Positions 10,395 to 21,538 of a stretch of 64,000 bases of DNA are shown here, piece after piece. The DNA lies in contig NC_067196.1 in the NCBI RefSeq assembly GCF_000699445.3, forward strand, positions 79,474,364 to 79,538,363. The letters run 5' to 3'. Within the stretch, counting starts at the first letter, position 1, and each line of letters begins with the position of its first letter. Both the position numbers and the translations under genes were made by a program. The notes under the pieces were generated by a model. It was not told where the DNA came from and did not search any database. It saw only the letters and a list, made by a program, of their open reading frames with translations. This stretch comes from Schistosoma haematobium (Eukaryota > Platyhelminthes > Trematoda > Strigeidida > Schistosomatidae).

Positions 10395-10755
10395 TTGATA
10401 TCATGAATGGGTCGATGTTAGATCACCATTGGTAACTTAAAAGTACTGAACGGCCGTTCTCTTCTAGTATGGGACTCCTCCGCAATGGGCATCCAGGATC
10501 CCGTAAACGAGGTACTAATCCAAGACCTTCAGTATCGCTCACGGACGCTTAACGTCTAGACGGCTGAGCCGGCCGGCATCCAAGGTGCTAATGTCTAAGT
10601 TCAATTAATTCATAAAATTGCACGACCATCTTCCATTATCTGAGGTAGATACCTGTCTCTACCTGACACAGATTAGCTCCACTAGTCACGGCTTCTCACT
10701 AGAACTCCAGGAAATACCTTTAAAATACAGTCACTAGTGAGCACATGATAATTAT
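10395..10755 (-). repeat. tRNA-like hammerhead SINE, minus orientation
   Basis: Same order as 2815-3185: hammerhead region, tRNA-like region, then the body ending near CTAGTGAGCACATGATAA. The core reads CGGAGGA and the GAAA is lost, so the ribozyme is dead. Confidence 0.8.
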
Positions 10756-10779
10756 CAGTAAGGAATTTGGGAGATAATT

Positions 10780-10865
10780 GAGTTTAGAATGATATCATGA
10801 ATCGATGAGTTTTAGACCACCATTGATAACCTGGAAGCATTGAACGGCCTCCCTTAGTTTAACTG
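10780..10865 (-). repeat. Partial SINE end
   Basis: ATGAATCGATGAGTTTTAGA followed by CCACCATTGATAACCTGGAA: only the outer end of the SINE family is present before it breaks into unrelated sequence. Confidence 0.7.
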
Positions 10866-11211
10866 GAATTTTATGGAAATCGTTAGGTCAGCTAAACAAA
10901 AATATTAAGATAATTCTGTAATATGTTGATCGCTTTTTTGAAGATACGAATTTACTTCCTTAATAATACCATGTATTCAAATGAATGTTCAACATATGGT
11001 AATAAAAAAACACAACATATTCCTAATCTAAACACTATTGATAGATCGCTTTCAACTCAACAATATTAAATGAATATACGTATATATAAACAAGGGAATT
11101 CAATTTAGTTAATCAAAAATGAATTACAAAATAAATATCATTATAATGTGTTCAGTATTTATACTACTAATATAATTGAGTAGTTTTTTCTCACTTAACC
11201 AGAGAATAATC

Positions 11212-11214
<3 letters not shown>

Positions 11215-11291
<77 letters not shown>
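11215..11291. repeat. (TA)n microsatellite
   Basis: About 38 TA units. Apparent open frames across it are low-complexity artefacts. Confidence 0.98.
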
Positions 11292-11294
<3 letters not shown>

Positions 11295-12041
11295 CAAGAA
11301 CACTTATCCAACACCTAACAAATAAAAAGAATAATCGTATAAATGCTTTTCCACATTTGTAATAACACTTCAAATAAAATGGTAAATGTGACGAATAGGT
11401 AAATGAAATCGAAATTAAAGTTTCTTACATACAAACAATAGTTATGCAAATATGAATTTACTTCTGGAATTAAGCAAATAAGCTGTTAACACGAATAGAT
11501 GGAATACTCTAGTGAATGAATAGTATTTATATATAAAAATATTGAATGGATTAGGATTACAATTTATTTGTAAAATGGGAACCATACAGTTCATAGTGTG
11601 ATTTTTGACAATTAGACAGCAAGCAATATTCATATAATGAGATTCGAAGTTTTCAGGCTGTTTTGATTTTAGCTTACCATAAAATAGTACCGTAAAATTC
11701 ATAAAATTTTAAATTATCCATTGAAACTTGACATCTTGTTCTATATTGCTGATAGAAATCGTTTCTTGAAAGTCCGACAATATCTTGGTTTTTCAATGAG
11801 ATACATGGTACCTAAATTATTGGGTTCCCGTAAAAAAACGATATAAAAGTTTTTGAGTTTTCTATTCAATTTCTCTGTCTAATACCCATTGGGTATATAC
11901 TAGTTATTTTTAGACAGTTTTTCAAATAATTATTTAATATGCTTTCAATTAACACAGTTGATGACTTAAACGAGGTATTACTTAGAAATTATGATTAAAT
12001 TCATAAAGTAATTCAAATATTTGCATAACTATTTTGTACAG

Positions 12042-12258
12042 CTTTTATGGAAAAGAACTAAAACCAATGAATATCTTATTTATAATAACAGACGACTTCA
12101 TTCAGATACTCGATACATACTGGATATGTCATCATTTGATCAGACAATACTTGATCTTCGTATTGACCGTGTTCAAAGAACAGACGAAGGTGAATATGTA
12201 TGCTTATATTCAAATGGTCATACGGTTTATAAACAACGTGTTTACCTCAATGTACTTG
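12042..12258 (+). CDS. Ig gene exon 2: rest of Ig domain 1
   Basis: Acceptor TTTTGTACAG at 12041 and donor GGTAAGC at 12259. It enters in phase 0 with LLWKRT (the invariant Ig Trp143) and continues through QTILDLRIDRVQRTDEGEY and VCLYSN, i.e. the D-x-G-x-Y-x-C signature with Cys194, then the G strand KQRVYLNVL. This is close to the first domain of lachesin/DIP proteins. It ends in phase 1. Confidence 0.93.
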
Positions 12259-13278
12259 GTAAGCTTCAGTATACTAAATTATTTAATAACTAAATCGCAT
12301 TTGATAATATGAGAAAAAACCAATAATTTGTTACAACGAACTAGATAATTCTCAACGTTGACATTTGCTTTCCTGTATGGGTGAGATCATATTAAATGGA
12401 GATACACGATGAACTCCCTTAGGGAAGAGATGAACCACTTAAAATATACTCATCGTATAATTTCTTTCTCTTCATATAACATAGTTTCACCACAATTCTC
12501 TTCGAAGGCAACTAAATCTATGCGAGATTCAGATACCTCTGTTCGAAACTACGTAACTTCCTGTCGCAGTGAGTGTTGGCTAACCAATTTCAGTAGCCAT
12601 GTTTTACCTCTTCAGAAAATAAGTATCCAGCTCTCATAGTACAAACACAAATTTCAAGTTTTTCTAATATCTCATTACTATGCTGTACGCTACCACTTTT
12701 AAAACTTAGTAAGACCCGTACATATTTCATCTTTCACATATAACCTAGGTTATCCAGTGATCTGTGATTACTTTTATCTACTAAATAGTGTAGTTAATAC
12801 TATACTTTCTTGACTGGATTTTATTCATATATTTCTAAAATCACTGAATATCAAACATTACAAACATTTATACTACATAACAACTATCTTAAACGTAATA
12901 CTCTGAATTTGTAGATACCTAGAATAAGCGTATGTTTATTAACTGGACTCACAATGTTGCATATTGGTAAAATTTATGTAAAAATGCAACTTGCCTGAGT
13001 CAGGAAGGTCAAAATACAATCACATATAATAGTACTCGGTTATCTTACTATTAATTATTATCAGTTCCGAGGTAGGTTTCTTACTTTATAAAAATTATTA
13101 TAGGTCTACTTAAAATCCAGAAATGTATATAAATTTATAAATCTGATTTGTTTGAGCAACGTTTTCAAATATCATATTTACATGGTACTTTCATTACACA
13201 CATTCCCATATAGTTTTAATATTTCATATGAACTATAAGTACCAAATAAAATACATCATTTACTCTTTATTTTCATAG

Positions 13279-13449
13279 TACCTCCGGTTATTTCTGAAAA
13301 TAGTTCCAGCTCCACAAGAGTAACAGCACATGAAGGTGAAGCAATTATCTTACACTGTAAAGCTTGGGGAGTACCAGATCCTATTATTACATGGTATTTA
13401 ACACCGAAAGAAGGACGTCAATATAGAATATATGAAGCAACTGACAAAA
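13279..13449 (+). CDS. Ig gene exon 3: first half of Ig domain 2
   Basis: Acceptor TTTTCATAG at 13278 and donor GTAAAA at 13450. With the G carried from exon 2 it reads VPPVISENSSSSTRVTAHEG, then EAIILHCKAWGVPDPIITWY. Cys239 and Trp251 are the core Ig residues, and VPP-x-I is the typical Ig1-Ig2 linker of IgLON/DIP proteins. Phase 1 at both ends. Confidence 0.94.
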
Positions 13450-14045
13450 GTAAAATTAACATTTTAATATACCATATATAATAATTTCTATTTATTTTCT
13501 TTCTATATAAATTTTATACAAGATTAAATCAAATCACTTTAAATTAATAATTATAGTTTCCATTGATAACAGTTTGAAATAAATTTATATTGAAAGGTAA
13601 TGGATATATGAGAAACATACTTTTCTGTTTCTGTTACCATAGTAAATTAAATATTTCTACTGATCTATTGCATAATGATATTAACAGCAATAATTTGGTA
13701 AACAGATACGAAATGCAGCATAGTAATAACAGACATCAAGGCTAGTAAACATGACATTCATCCAGTATATATAGACTAAATTATCATTAGTCTATTAAAA
13801 TGAATGAAGTATAGTATAGTAATTAAATATTTGATAAATTAATTCTAAATGTACTTGTGAATGGTTTAGTAATAAGAGATTTGAAAAGTTATGAACATTA
13901 TGGTTTACTTTATTTGATAATCTACTTATTATTTACAATTTATTCCTGAATCAATATTAGAAGGAATTAGTGGTGTATTAACATATACACATCCACTGTC
14001 TATTTAAATATGAAATATCAGAATATGTCATTATGAGAAGAGGTT

Positions 14046-14340
14046 TTTTGTGGATATTATAGTAATTAAATAGTTGAGTTCATGAGTCATTTGAAGCTAG
14101 ACCACCATGAAAAACCTGGGAGCACTGGACGGTCATTTTGTTCTACTGTGCGAATCCTCGGTAGTGTGCATCTACAATTCCGTCCCGAGGGATTCGAATA
14201 AAAGACCTATCGGTCTCATGCGCAAGCGCTTAACCTCTAGACCGCCGAGCCGACCGGTGTTAATGTTTAACTTCAACCAATCCACGAAAGTGAGCCACCG
14301 CTCACCATTGTTTTCAGTGAATTACTATCTCACGACAGAC
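14046..14340 (-). repeat. tRNA-like hammerhead SINE, minus orientation
   Basis: Begins with the terminal motif TTTTTTGTGGATATTATAGT and GTTGAGTTCATGAGTCATTT, then a decayed hammerhead and the tRNA-like part, then CCACGAAAGTGAGCCACCGC. The core positions are mutated. Confidence 0.8.
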
Positions 14341-14386
14341 CTGATTGTTTAATACAGTCCAGATTATCATTATATTTGAAAAAATT

Positions 14387-14388
<2 letters not shown>

Positions 14389-14418
<30 letters not shown>
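14389..14418. repeat. (AACT)n microsatellite
   Basis: Seven or so ACTA-type tetranucleotide units. Confidence 0.95.
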
Positions 14419-14796
14419 TGAAGTATAAAGTATCCCTGTTTTTCAAAATATCTACTTCGTATCTCGGGGTTTATGTTAGATAAACTGTATTTGATGAGAT
14501 AATATGTGTTTGTATTTAATCAATTCAACGTAGGAGAATAGCCATAGAATCTTTAAAAAAACCATTTGAATTTCAGTGTAATTTGTAGTTTCGAAATAGA
14601 AATTAGCAACACTAAAATAGACTTTTGGAACTTTTCTTATACAATCCCACACTTATAATGGTTCGAATTCACGATAGATATGCTCAGTAGATTAAATTCC
14701 GAATATCGTTTACAATTGAAACAACTTCACTTTAGTTTTTATACATTGTATGTCTACACTTTTTAAGAGTCAGATATTACTTACTTACTTACTTAC

Positions 14797-15094
14797 TTAC
14801 TTACGCCTGTTACTCCTAATGGAGCATAGGCCACCGACCAACATTCTCCAACCCACTCTGTCCTGGACCTTCTTTTCTAGTTCTGTCCAATTCTTGTTCA
14901 TTTTTCTTGAGTCTGTTTCCATTTCTCGGCGTGGTGTGTTCTTTGGTCTTCCTCTTTTCCTTTGACCTTGAGGATTCCATGTGAGTGCTTGTCTTGTGAC
15001 GCAGTTGGGTGCTTTCCTCAATGTGTGTCCTATCCACTTCTAGCGCTTCTTCCTGATTTCTTCCTCCGCTGGGATCCGGTTTGCTCTCTCCCAT
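14797..15094 (-). pseudogene. RTE C-terminal tail, frameshifted
   Basis: The true frame (14797-15021) reads [20 protein letters not shown] and [20 protein letters not shown], then [18 protein letters not shown] to the stop just before the TTAC tail. Upstream sequence to 15094 codes WERANRI-like residues in a shifted frame, so at least one indel lies near 15020-15100. Confidence 0.85.
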
Positions 15095-15120
15095 AGTAGG
15101 TTGGCGCTAATAGTATCTGG

Positions 15121-15741
15121 CTAACGGATCCGAAGTACTTTGAGTAGACAACTGTTAATAAACATCAGTATCTTCTGAATGATGGCTTTTGTAGTTCTCC
15201 AGGTTTCTGCCCCATACAGTAGAACTGTCTTGACACTTGTATTGAAAATCCTGACCTTGGTGTTGGTTGACAGTTGCTTTGAGTTCCAGATGTTCTTCAG
15301 TTGTAAATATACTGCTCTTGCTTTACCGATCCGCGCCTTCACATCTGCATCAGATCCACCCTGTTCATCAATGATGCTGCCCAAATATGTAAAGTTTTTT
15401 ACATCTTCCAAATCGTCTCCGTCAATTGTGATTGGATTGGTGCATTCTGTGTTGTATCGGAGAATCTTGCTTTTCTCTTTGTGTATATTGAGACCTATTG
15501 TTGCTGAGCCTGCTGCCACACTGTTCGTCTTCTCCTGCATCTGTTGTTGCGTTTGGGATAGAAGAGCCAGATCGTCTGCGAAGTCTAGATCATCCAACTG
15601 CATCTTAGATGTCCATTGTATCCCGCGCTTCCCTTCAGACGTTGACGTCTTCATGATCCAGTCGATCACCAGGAGAAACAGAAAGGGTGAGAGTAAGCAA
15701 CCTTGCCTAACACCGGTCTTCACTTCGAACGACTTTGTCAA
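15121..15741 (-). pseudogene. RTE reverse transcriptase, C-terminal half (after stop)
   Basis: Contains RT motif B (GVRQGCLLSPFLFLL, residues about 10-24), motif C FADDLALL, then GLNIHKEKSKIL, NPITIDGDDLEDVKNFTYLG and the conserved SIIDEQGGSDADVKARIGKA block. It ends LYGAETWRTTKAIIQK...LRIR at a stop; the downstream tail continues in another frame at 14797-15021. It is separated from the upstream RT half only by the stop at 15742-15744. Confidence 0.9.
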
Positions 15742-16296
15742 CTATCCTCCATGCACGATTTTGCAATGTAATCCATCATATGGGTTCTGTATGATATTGA
15801 CTATCTTCTGAGGCACGCCGTAGTGTCGAAGAAGTTTCCATAGTGTTGTTCTGTCCACGCTATCAAATGCCTTTTCGTAGTCAATGAAGTTGATGTAGAG
15901 TGATGAATTCCATTCAATTGATTGTTCCACAATGATCCGTAGAGTCGCGATTTGGTCTGTACACGATCTATCCTTACGGAATCCTGCCTGTTGGTCACGA
16001 AGTTGGGCGTCTACGCAGTCCTTCATCCTGTCTAACAATACCCTGTTGAAGACTTTTCCCGGTATTGAGAGAAGAGTGATGCCCCTGTAGTTATCACACT
16101 TGCTGAGGTCGCCTTTCTTCGGTATTTTGATCAGAAGTCCTTCTTTCCAGTCTGTTGGTACTTGTTCCTCATCCCAAGTCTTATCGAAGAGAATGTGGAG
16201 TATCCTTGCAGTTGCCGCTACGTCTGCTTTTATTGCCTCTGATGGAAGATTGTCTGGTCCTGCTGCTTTGCCACTCTTGATTTGTCCGACGGTCAT
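15742..16296 (-). pseudogene. RTE reverse transcriptase, N-terminal half
   Basis: Begins QIKSGKAAGPDNLPSEAIKA, then VPTDWKEG, IPKKGDLSKCDNYRGITLLS, QQAGFRKDRSCTDQIATLRI and motif A FIDYEKAFDSVD with the first catalytic Asp. It ends VHGG at a premature stop. The Met at 16296 is internal; upstream coding continues as PPTTKEIS before the deletion junction. Confidence 0.9.
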
Positions 16297-16340
16297 GCTG
16301 ATTTCTTTAGTTGTTGGTGGGCCAACATCGGTTGGGAGGT

Positions 16341-17399
16341 TTAAGTGATTGCTTCTTTGATCCCCTTCCAGTTGCTCTCCATATTAGTTCCTTCTCCATT
16401 GAGTAGATCATGAAAAGCCTGGAGCTTATTGCTGAGGGCTATCTTGAATTTGTTGAGTTTTTCAGTATCCCGAAGAAAAGCTGTATTGAACTTTTTTAAT
16501 ATTGTCCGCCTCGTTTTCCAGTGCATCTTGAGTTTCAATTTAATCTTGGCGACCAGCGAGTGATGATCTGATGCTATATCAGCTCCTCTCTTGGTTCTCA
16601 CGTCCTCCATAGTCCTCCTGAACTTTTTGTTGATGCAAATATGGTCGATTTGGTTTTGCGTAGTGTGATCCGGTGAATTCCACGTGGTTTTATGAATGCG
16701 TTTATGTGGGAATATGGTGCCGCCTATGACCAGCTTATTGAAGGCACATAGATTTGCAAATCTCTCACCATTTTCGTTTCTTTCTCCCAGTCCGTGTCGT
16801 CCCATGATGTCTTCATATCCAGTGTTGTCCATTCCAACCTTGGCGTTGAAATCTCCCATTAGAATAGTCAGGTCCTTTTTTGGGCACTTCTCGACGATTG
16901 ACTGCAGCCTATTGTAGAATTGATCTTTAGCGTCTTCATTGTAGTCGTTGGTAGGCGCATAGCATTGGATGATGTTCATTGAAATACCCTCTTTCTTTGT
17001 TTTGAACGAGGCTTTGATGATCCTTGGTCCATGCGATTCCCATCCTATAAGCGCATTTTGCGCTTGTTTGGACAGCATCAATGCAACTCCTTGTGTATGT
17101 GGTGCATTTTCATCTTCATGGCCGGAGTATAACAGGAGCTCTCCTGTAGTTAGTCGTTGTTGTCCAACTTGTGTCCAATGTGTTTCACTGATCCCAAGTA
17201 CCTCTAGGTTGTATCTTCTCATTTCTGCAGCAATTTGGAAGGCTCTCCCGGTGTCCCACATTGTACGAGCATTCCATTTACCTAAATAAATGGTTGCTCT
17301 GGTTCTCAGGAGTGGCATCAGCCTCAGGACTTCCGAAAGAACTCGGTTTTCATCATGTTGTGTCATAACTCTTCCAAATGAAGACCTTCTGACTTTCAA
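16341..17399 (-). pseudogene. RTE AP-like endonuclease domain (intact frame)
   Basis: A 352-residue frame. Motifs in order: GKWNARTM (40-47, Asn43), ISETHW (70-75, Glu72), YAPTNDYNEDA (147-157), ILMGDFNAKVG (179-189, Asp183 and Asn185), HKTTWNSPD (236-244), NQIDHICI (249-256) and GADIASDHHSLV (272-283, catalytic Asp and His). These are the residues expected for an apurinic-endonuclease-type nicking enzyme that starts target-primed reverse transcription. The frame runs off at the deletion junction with KGIKEAIT. The endonuclease alone may be intact, but it is cut off from RT. Confidence 0.9.
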
Positions 17400-17580
17400 G
17401 ACAGAGTTTAAAAGGTTTGAATAATTTTTCCTGGTTGGCGTTTTTTAGCGAGTTAGTCTTCTACGGGATGTGGTCGCTAACCCCGTGCCCAACCCTCTTC
17501 CTTTATCTGGGCTTGGGACCGGCAGTAGCCCCCAGAGGGACTCCATGCTGAGTTGCTTTTTAGTTAGCTTTGGATTAAAA
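17400..17580 (-). promoter_or_regulatory. RTE 5' UTR
   Basis: GC-richer leader (GGCTTGGGACCGGCAGTAGC at about 17509-17528) directly upstream of the endonuclease frame. The same block recurs inverted at 34866-34930. It probably contains the internal promoter, but no specific motif was recognised. Confidence 0.6.
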
Positions 17581-17794
17581 TATATGGGTGATTAATTGGT
17601 GTACCTCTTAAGACATAAATAAGTAGTCCGTATCGTTTTCAATAATTTTGATCAACAAATAATTAAATTTCCAATACATATTCGATTAATTTCAACAAAT
17701 AATTTGGAACATTTACAAAGAATTCTTTGTTCGCTTAAAACTGAAGCCGCTGATCTTCGGTCTACCATTTGTAGTACAATTTCATTAAGATCAT

Positions 17795-18055
17795 GAACCG
17801 ATCCATTTTAGACTGCCATCAAAACCCTGGAAGGACTGGATGGTCTTTTTGTCCCAGTAAGGAGCTCCTTCGCAGTGCGCATCCAAGATCCCTCAAGCGG
17901 GATTCAAACCGAGGACCTACGGGCTCACTTACGGAATCTTAAACTCCAGACAACTGTACTAGCTGTAATATCTGACCTCAATCAATCAACGATATTGCGC
18001 GACCATCTTCCAGGTTTTTAATGATGGTCTAACATTGTTCGGTTCATGATCTCAG
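17795..18055 (-). repeat. Decayed tRNA-like SINE with second end
   Basis: CATCAAAACCCTGGAAGGAC, a CTCCTTCGCAGTGCGCATCC segment and a degenerate tRNA-like part, then an inverted end (CAGGTTTTTAATGATGGTCT) at 18018-18040. It is foldback, and the ribozyme core is lost. Confidence 0.7.
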
Positions 18056-18170
18056 TGAAACTTAGCAATCTACAAAACTATGTACTGTAGTAGGACTGTT
18101 TATATTATTGATGAGTATTTGAAAATTAACTAAATGTTTTCTACTTTAATTTGTCATATTTTACCTAAAG

Positions 18171-18299
18171 GATTCATGATTAAACCGGATGAGTTAATTA
18201 TTTCAAATATAACTCGTGATTTGCAAGGAACTTATAAATGTTTAGCACAAAATGGGTTAGAACAAAACGCATGGCGTGTAATAGAGCTCGATGTAAGAT
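18171..18299 (+). CDS. Ig gene exon 4: second half of Ig domain 2
   Basis: Acceptor TTTTACCTAAAG at 18170 and donor GTAAGT at 18300. Reads FMIKPDELIISNITRDLQGT, then YKCLAQNGLEQNAWRVIELD: LQGTYKCLAQN carries Cys293, the partner of Cys239, and ends in the G strand with ELDVR. Sequon NIT at 282-284. Phase 1 at both ends. Confidence 0.94.
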
Positions 18300-18659
18300 G
18301 TAAGTAATAAATGTATGTTTATACATGTTTGTTAAAAAATCGAATTTCAAGTATTCTGTCAACTTTACTATTAAAAAATTTTTGGAACTGTAGAGATATT
18401 TCACTAATCAAATATGGTAAGCATAGTATTAATAACAGGAATTATAGAACTAAAATTTTATACTTAGGCGTAATTATCGAATCTGTTTTAATAGCAAAGA
18501 AAGTTATTTGTGATCAAGACTTATGTAAACCTGATTATGCTACTAATTTGCGATAAGTAGCATGAAGTATTATTTCCATAATTCCTGTAGTATCATGAAA
18601 AGAATGAGTAAAGGAATTTTTTTCAATTAGTTTTCCATCATATATATATAATTCTCACA

Positions 18660-19030
18660 TATGTGCATCCTGTGCGGATTGCCTCCATATAGCCTCAAGT
18701 CACAGGCTTTTTAATCAAAGACGGATATTGGCTAGCGGTGGAATCCAGGACGTGCGTTTCGTCCTACTTGGGACTCGTCGGCTGGTTGTACGTGCATCGC
18801 AAAGTTGATGTTCGCTCCGGGACTCGAACCCAGGACCGTCTGCTTCAAACACCATCACGTTATTCTCTTAGTTACTGAGTGCTGATAGCCACCTACTTGT
18901 GCAATGGGGTGAAGTTTAAATTCACTTGGTGTTGTTTTACTTGTATCTTCCCATTGTTATTTAGGACTGCAGTTGATCAGTCTCATTGAGTAGTTCCGTT
19001 ATGCAACAACTATGTAGCATCACAGTGTTT
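18660..19030 (-). repeat. Sm-alpha-type hammerhead SINE, minus orientation
   Basis: Read on the - strand it has a good B box (complement of the CCGGGACTCGAACCCAGG segment at 18816-18833) followed by a hammerhead segment and a GGCTAGC/GATGGAT-like end. Related but more decayed copies are at 20505, 35835, 46138, 48470 and 62880. Sequence order matches the schistosome alpha-type SINE known to encode hammerheads. Confidence 0.82.
18743..18787 (-). ncRNA. Sm-alpha hammerhead, one core base changed
   Basis: Minus strand: CCAG stem I strand, core CCGACGA (consensus CTGACGA, U4 to C), stem II GTCC/GGAC perfect with a six-base loop, GAAA, short stem III (ACGCACGT) with GTC, then CCTGGA closing stem I. 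The altered U4 should reduce or abolish cleavage. Confidence 0.75.
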
Positions 19031-19916
19031 ATAAAGTAATGTTGAGCAATTGGAGGAATAATTACTTTCATTATATATATATATATGAGACATGATAGTA
19101 AACTGATTGAAAAGAAATTTCTTCCTTCTATTCACTCTATTTACTAAATATCGAAATGAGTAGTATAAAAGCTGGTGAAATATTTAGTGATAATTACAGC
19201 AGAGAGTTATAAGATTAACTATTACCACTTTTGATTCTATGCTCAAATGAAATATAAAAAACTAACAGTGGTATTACAACTTAAAACGATCATATTTCTG
19301 AACTTTGATAGACGAAACATCAATCACAATAGGTACTAAATCAATGGTTTCTGTTGGACATAATCATTATATTAAGTGTTAGATGAACAACACAAATAAT
19401 GCATGACTTAGTGTGGCAGTATCCTTCCGTCAAATGATTATACTGAAAGGGATTTATCCCAAAAGAACATTATTAAAATAGTGTACATGTAATTTGGGAA
19501 GTACAGGGAATTTTCAAAAAGGTCAATATGTATCTGAAAGAAGATAAAAAATAACAAACAACTACAAATTACTTACAGAACAATTGGGAATCAGTATTAT
19601 TATACAATTAGTATTGTTTGTTCCGTGTGTCATCGTAAAACTATAGCCATCTTCTCTTTCGTCAATAATATCAGATGGAAGTTTAATATATCATAAATTT
19701 TAGTTGAGTTAGGGATCTTGATATATCAATAGTTCTGTTAGATAAATGTTTTTGTATCTTTCTGACTTATAGTGTTATCATAGTTAAAATATTGACTGGC
19801 ATGAAACATAAATGTTTATGCATGTATCTAGAGTTGGCGTAGAATGACGCAGTGTTTTGACTTTGTTTAATCTGGAAAATACATTTGAAATTATGCAAGA
19901 ATTTTTATCATTCTAG
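19031..19916. other. Rest of intron 4; no feature beyond a short (TA)n at 19073-19086
   Basis: AT-rich intronic sequence ending in the acceptor TCATTCTAG. Confidence 0.6.
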
Positions 19917-20105
19917 ATCCTCCAACTATTGAAATGGCCAATCTCAAGCTTGGCCAACTACTTAAAGGCACGACAATGGTACGAGCTGTGATTTCTGGCA
20001 ATCCAATTAATTTATTTTACTGGGAATTTGAAGGAAGGCCAATACATGGACCCAATAGTAATTGTCTCGTACCGATGCCGAATGAAAAATATTGTATCCT
20101 TGTCG
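19917..20105 (+). CDS. Ig gene exon 5: first half of Ig domain 3
   Basis: Acceptor TCATTCTAG at 19916 and donor GTAAGT at 20106. With the carried T it reads YPPTIEMANLKLGQLLKGTT, then MVRAVISGNPINLFYWEFEG. YPPTI is the Ig2-Ig3 linker and Trp348 is the core Trp. The expected first Cys of the domain (usually C-x-x-S-G-N-P) is Ala336. Two other cysteines (362 and 372) lie later in the exon. Phase 1 at both ends. Confidence 0.93.
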
Positions 20106-20504
20106 GTAAGTAGGGAATTAATTCAAAAGTGTGTTTTCATTAATTCGTATTAGTAATCCATTCATCATTGTAGTGTGTAACTGGAATTAAATTCTATTAT
20201 CCGAAATGTGTTATGGCAATTTAGGATACGGTGTGTTGAAGGATAAATATGACTGAAATTTCACCCTTACCATTAAAACAACACCATCCCAAAATGCTAA
20301 ATTTAGTACGATATTTAAATTTCACTACTCAGAATATATTCACTTTATTTGGTTAAAATATACAAAAAGTAATATTTATAGCTCTCAAGTAAAGAGTACT
20401 AAGCATGTACTGAGACTACTTTAAAACTGTCATCTAGATGTAGCTGTATTCAACATTGCACCTCAAATAGTACTAAAACTTGGTTTACAGAGCTTAGAAA
20501 AGAA

Positions 20505-21010
20505 AAGCATTCCGAATAGAGATGGATAGTGGCTAGCGGTGAAATGAATGAGGCGCTTCACGCACTGTTTAGGGGCTTGCCAGATAGACAGATTTATGTC
20601 CCAGAGTTGTCGTTCTCTCCGTGACTCAAGCTCAATGGCTTTCGCTACAAACACCTATGTTTTATCCACTCAGCTACAGAGTTCACATAGACGCTAAATT
20701 TTAAAGTTGGGTGAAGTTTAATTCATTTGTATTGATTGCTCAGATCTTAGTACCGATGGTTTGGACAGCGATTGATCAGTCACTTTTGACACCTCATTGC
20801 AAAGCCAAAGGATATCTGGAATTATTAGCTTCATGGATACCACGTCAATGTTTAAAGCAAAAGGATATGATTTCAATTCCTGGGATGAACATCAGCAGTG
20901 CGATCTAGGTAAATCCAGATGACGAGTTCCAAATACAACGAAATACACGTCATGGATTCCACTGCTATCCACTATTCATCTCTGTGACTTGATCGAAGCA
21001 ATTCATACGG
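20505..21010. repeat. Inverted pair of Sm-alpha SINE relics
   Basis: 20505-20800 is a minus-orientation copy (GATGGATAGTGGCTAGCGGT, a decayed hammerhead, a degenerate B box near 20622-20640 and the tail GGGTGAAGTTTAATTCATTT). 20890-21000 is a plus-orientation hammerhead-bearing end finishing CCACTGCTATCCACTATTCA. The two ends are inverted relative to each other. Confidence 0.72.
20912..20957 (+). ncRNA. Sm-alpha hammerhead relic
   Basis: ATCCAG (20913-20918) pairs with TGGAT after the site. The core reads ATGACGA (first C lost to A), stem II has shrunk to GTT/AAC, GAAA is kept, and the cleavage triplet GTC is kept. Probably inactive. Confidence 0.65.
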
Positions 21011-21538
21011 GATGGCCATGTGCTAATAAGAGGCTGGTTAATTACTGTATTAAAAATCAAAGAGATGATTCGAACAACCAATACAGGTGATGAAGAACAT
21101 ACTATTTCAGTTTTTTTAACTAGTGAATACATATAGCAATATACTGGTTTGTTTTTAAAAAACTAAATAACCATGGACCATTAGTATTGGTGTCATCAGA
21201 TTATTTCCAGAATCAGCTCAAATTTTAGATAATTTACTTATGTGAATAAGAAAATAGGTGATAAGTTTTTGTTTAAATAACGTTCTCATTTGTAATGTAT
21301 ACTGACAATTCAATGTTATATTCAATATTCAACTTGATGAGGATTGAATAATAGTCATTCAGTCGTTCAATAAACGTTGTTCATGAGTAAGCGTGGTCAT
21401 GATCTGAAGCCGAAAATACATACTTACTTTGCTTTTATTTTGCACAATTAGATAAATAGTTGAAGTTAACTGTTAATTAAATAGAGAATGCATATATGTT
21501 TACTATTTATAAGACTATTTGTGTGTTGTTTTTATAAG

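Larger units (their letters stand above)
9626..12041. other. Intron 1; holds SINE copies and a (TA)n tract
   Basis: 2416 bp between a GTAAGT donor and a TTTTGTACAG acceptor. Contents: SINE at 10395-10755, a partial SINE at 10780-10865 and the TA repeat at 11215-11291. The remainder is AT-rich with no recognised feature. Confidence 0.8.
14779..17580 (-). mobile_element. Near-complete RTE-clade (SR3/Perere-3-like) non-LTR retrotransposon
   Basis: Element order on the - strand: 5' UTR (about 17580-17400), AP endonuclease (17399-16341), RT (16296-15121 in two frames), C-terminal zinc-knuckle-like/RT tail (15094-14797) and a 3' tail of TTAC repeats (14779-14804). It is inserted antisense in intron 3 of the Ig gene. 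A deletion has removed most of the endonuclease-RT linker near 16297-16340, and a stop at about 15742 plus a frameshift near 15100 split the ORF. It is therefore not autonomous, although both enzymatic domains are well preserved. RTE-clade assignment rests on the compact APE-RT architecture and short tandem-repeat tail; the family name is from memory of schistosome elements. Confidence 0.92.
13450..18170. other. Intron 3; contains SINE, near-complete RTE element and SINE relic
   Basis: 4721 bp. 13450-14045 has no recognised feature. Then come a SINE (14046-14340), an AACT repeat (14389-14418), an unremarkable stretch, the RTE element (14779-17580) and a SINE relic (17795-18055). Confidence 0.8.

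Noticed and set aside
11191..11373. Open frame rich in Ile-Tyr
   Set aside because: It is produced by the (TA)n microsatellite.
12034..12312. Alternative + frame over Ig exon 2
   Set aside because: Only the frame 12042-12258 has Ig signatures and correct splice phases.
15179..15811. Long + strand open frame across the RTE element (also 34407-34877 and 52373-52765)
   Set aside because: These are antisense shadows of the RTE reverse transcriptase tail, which explains their mutual similarity.
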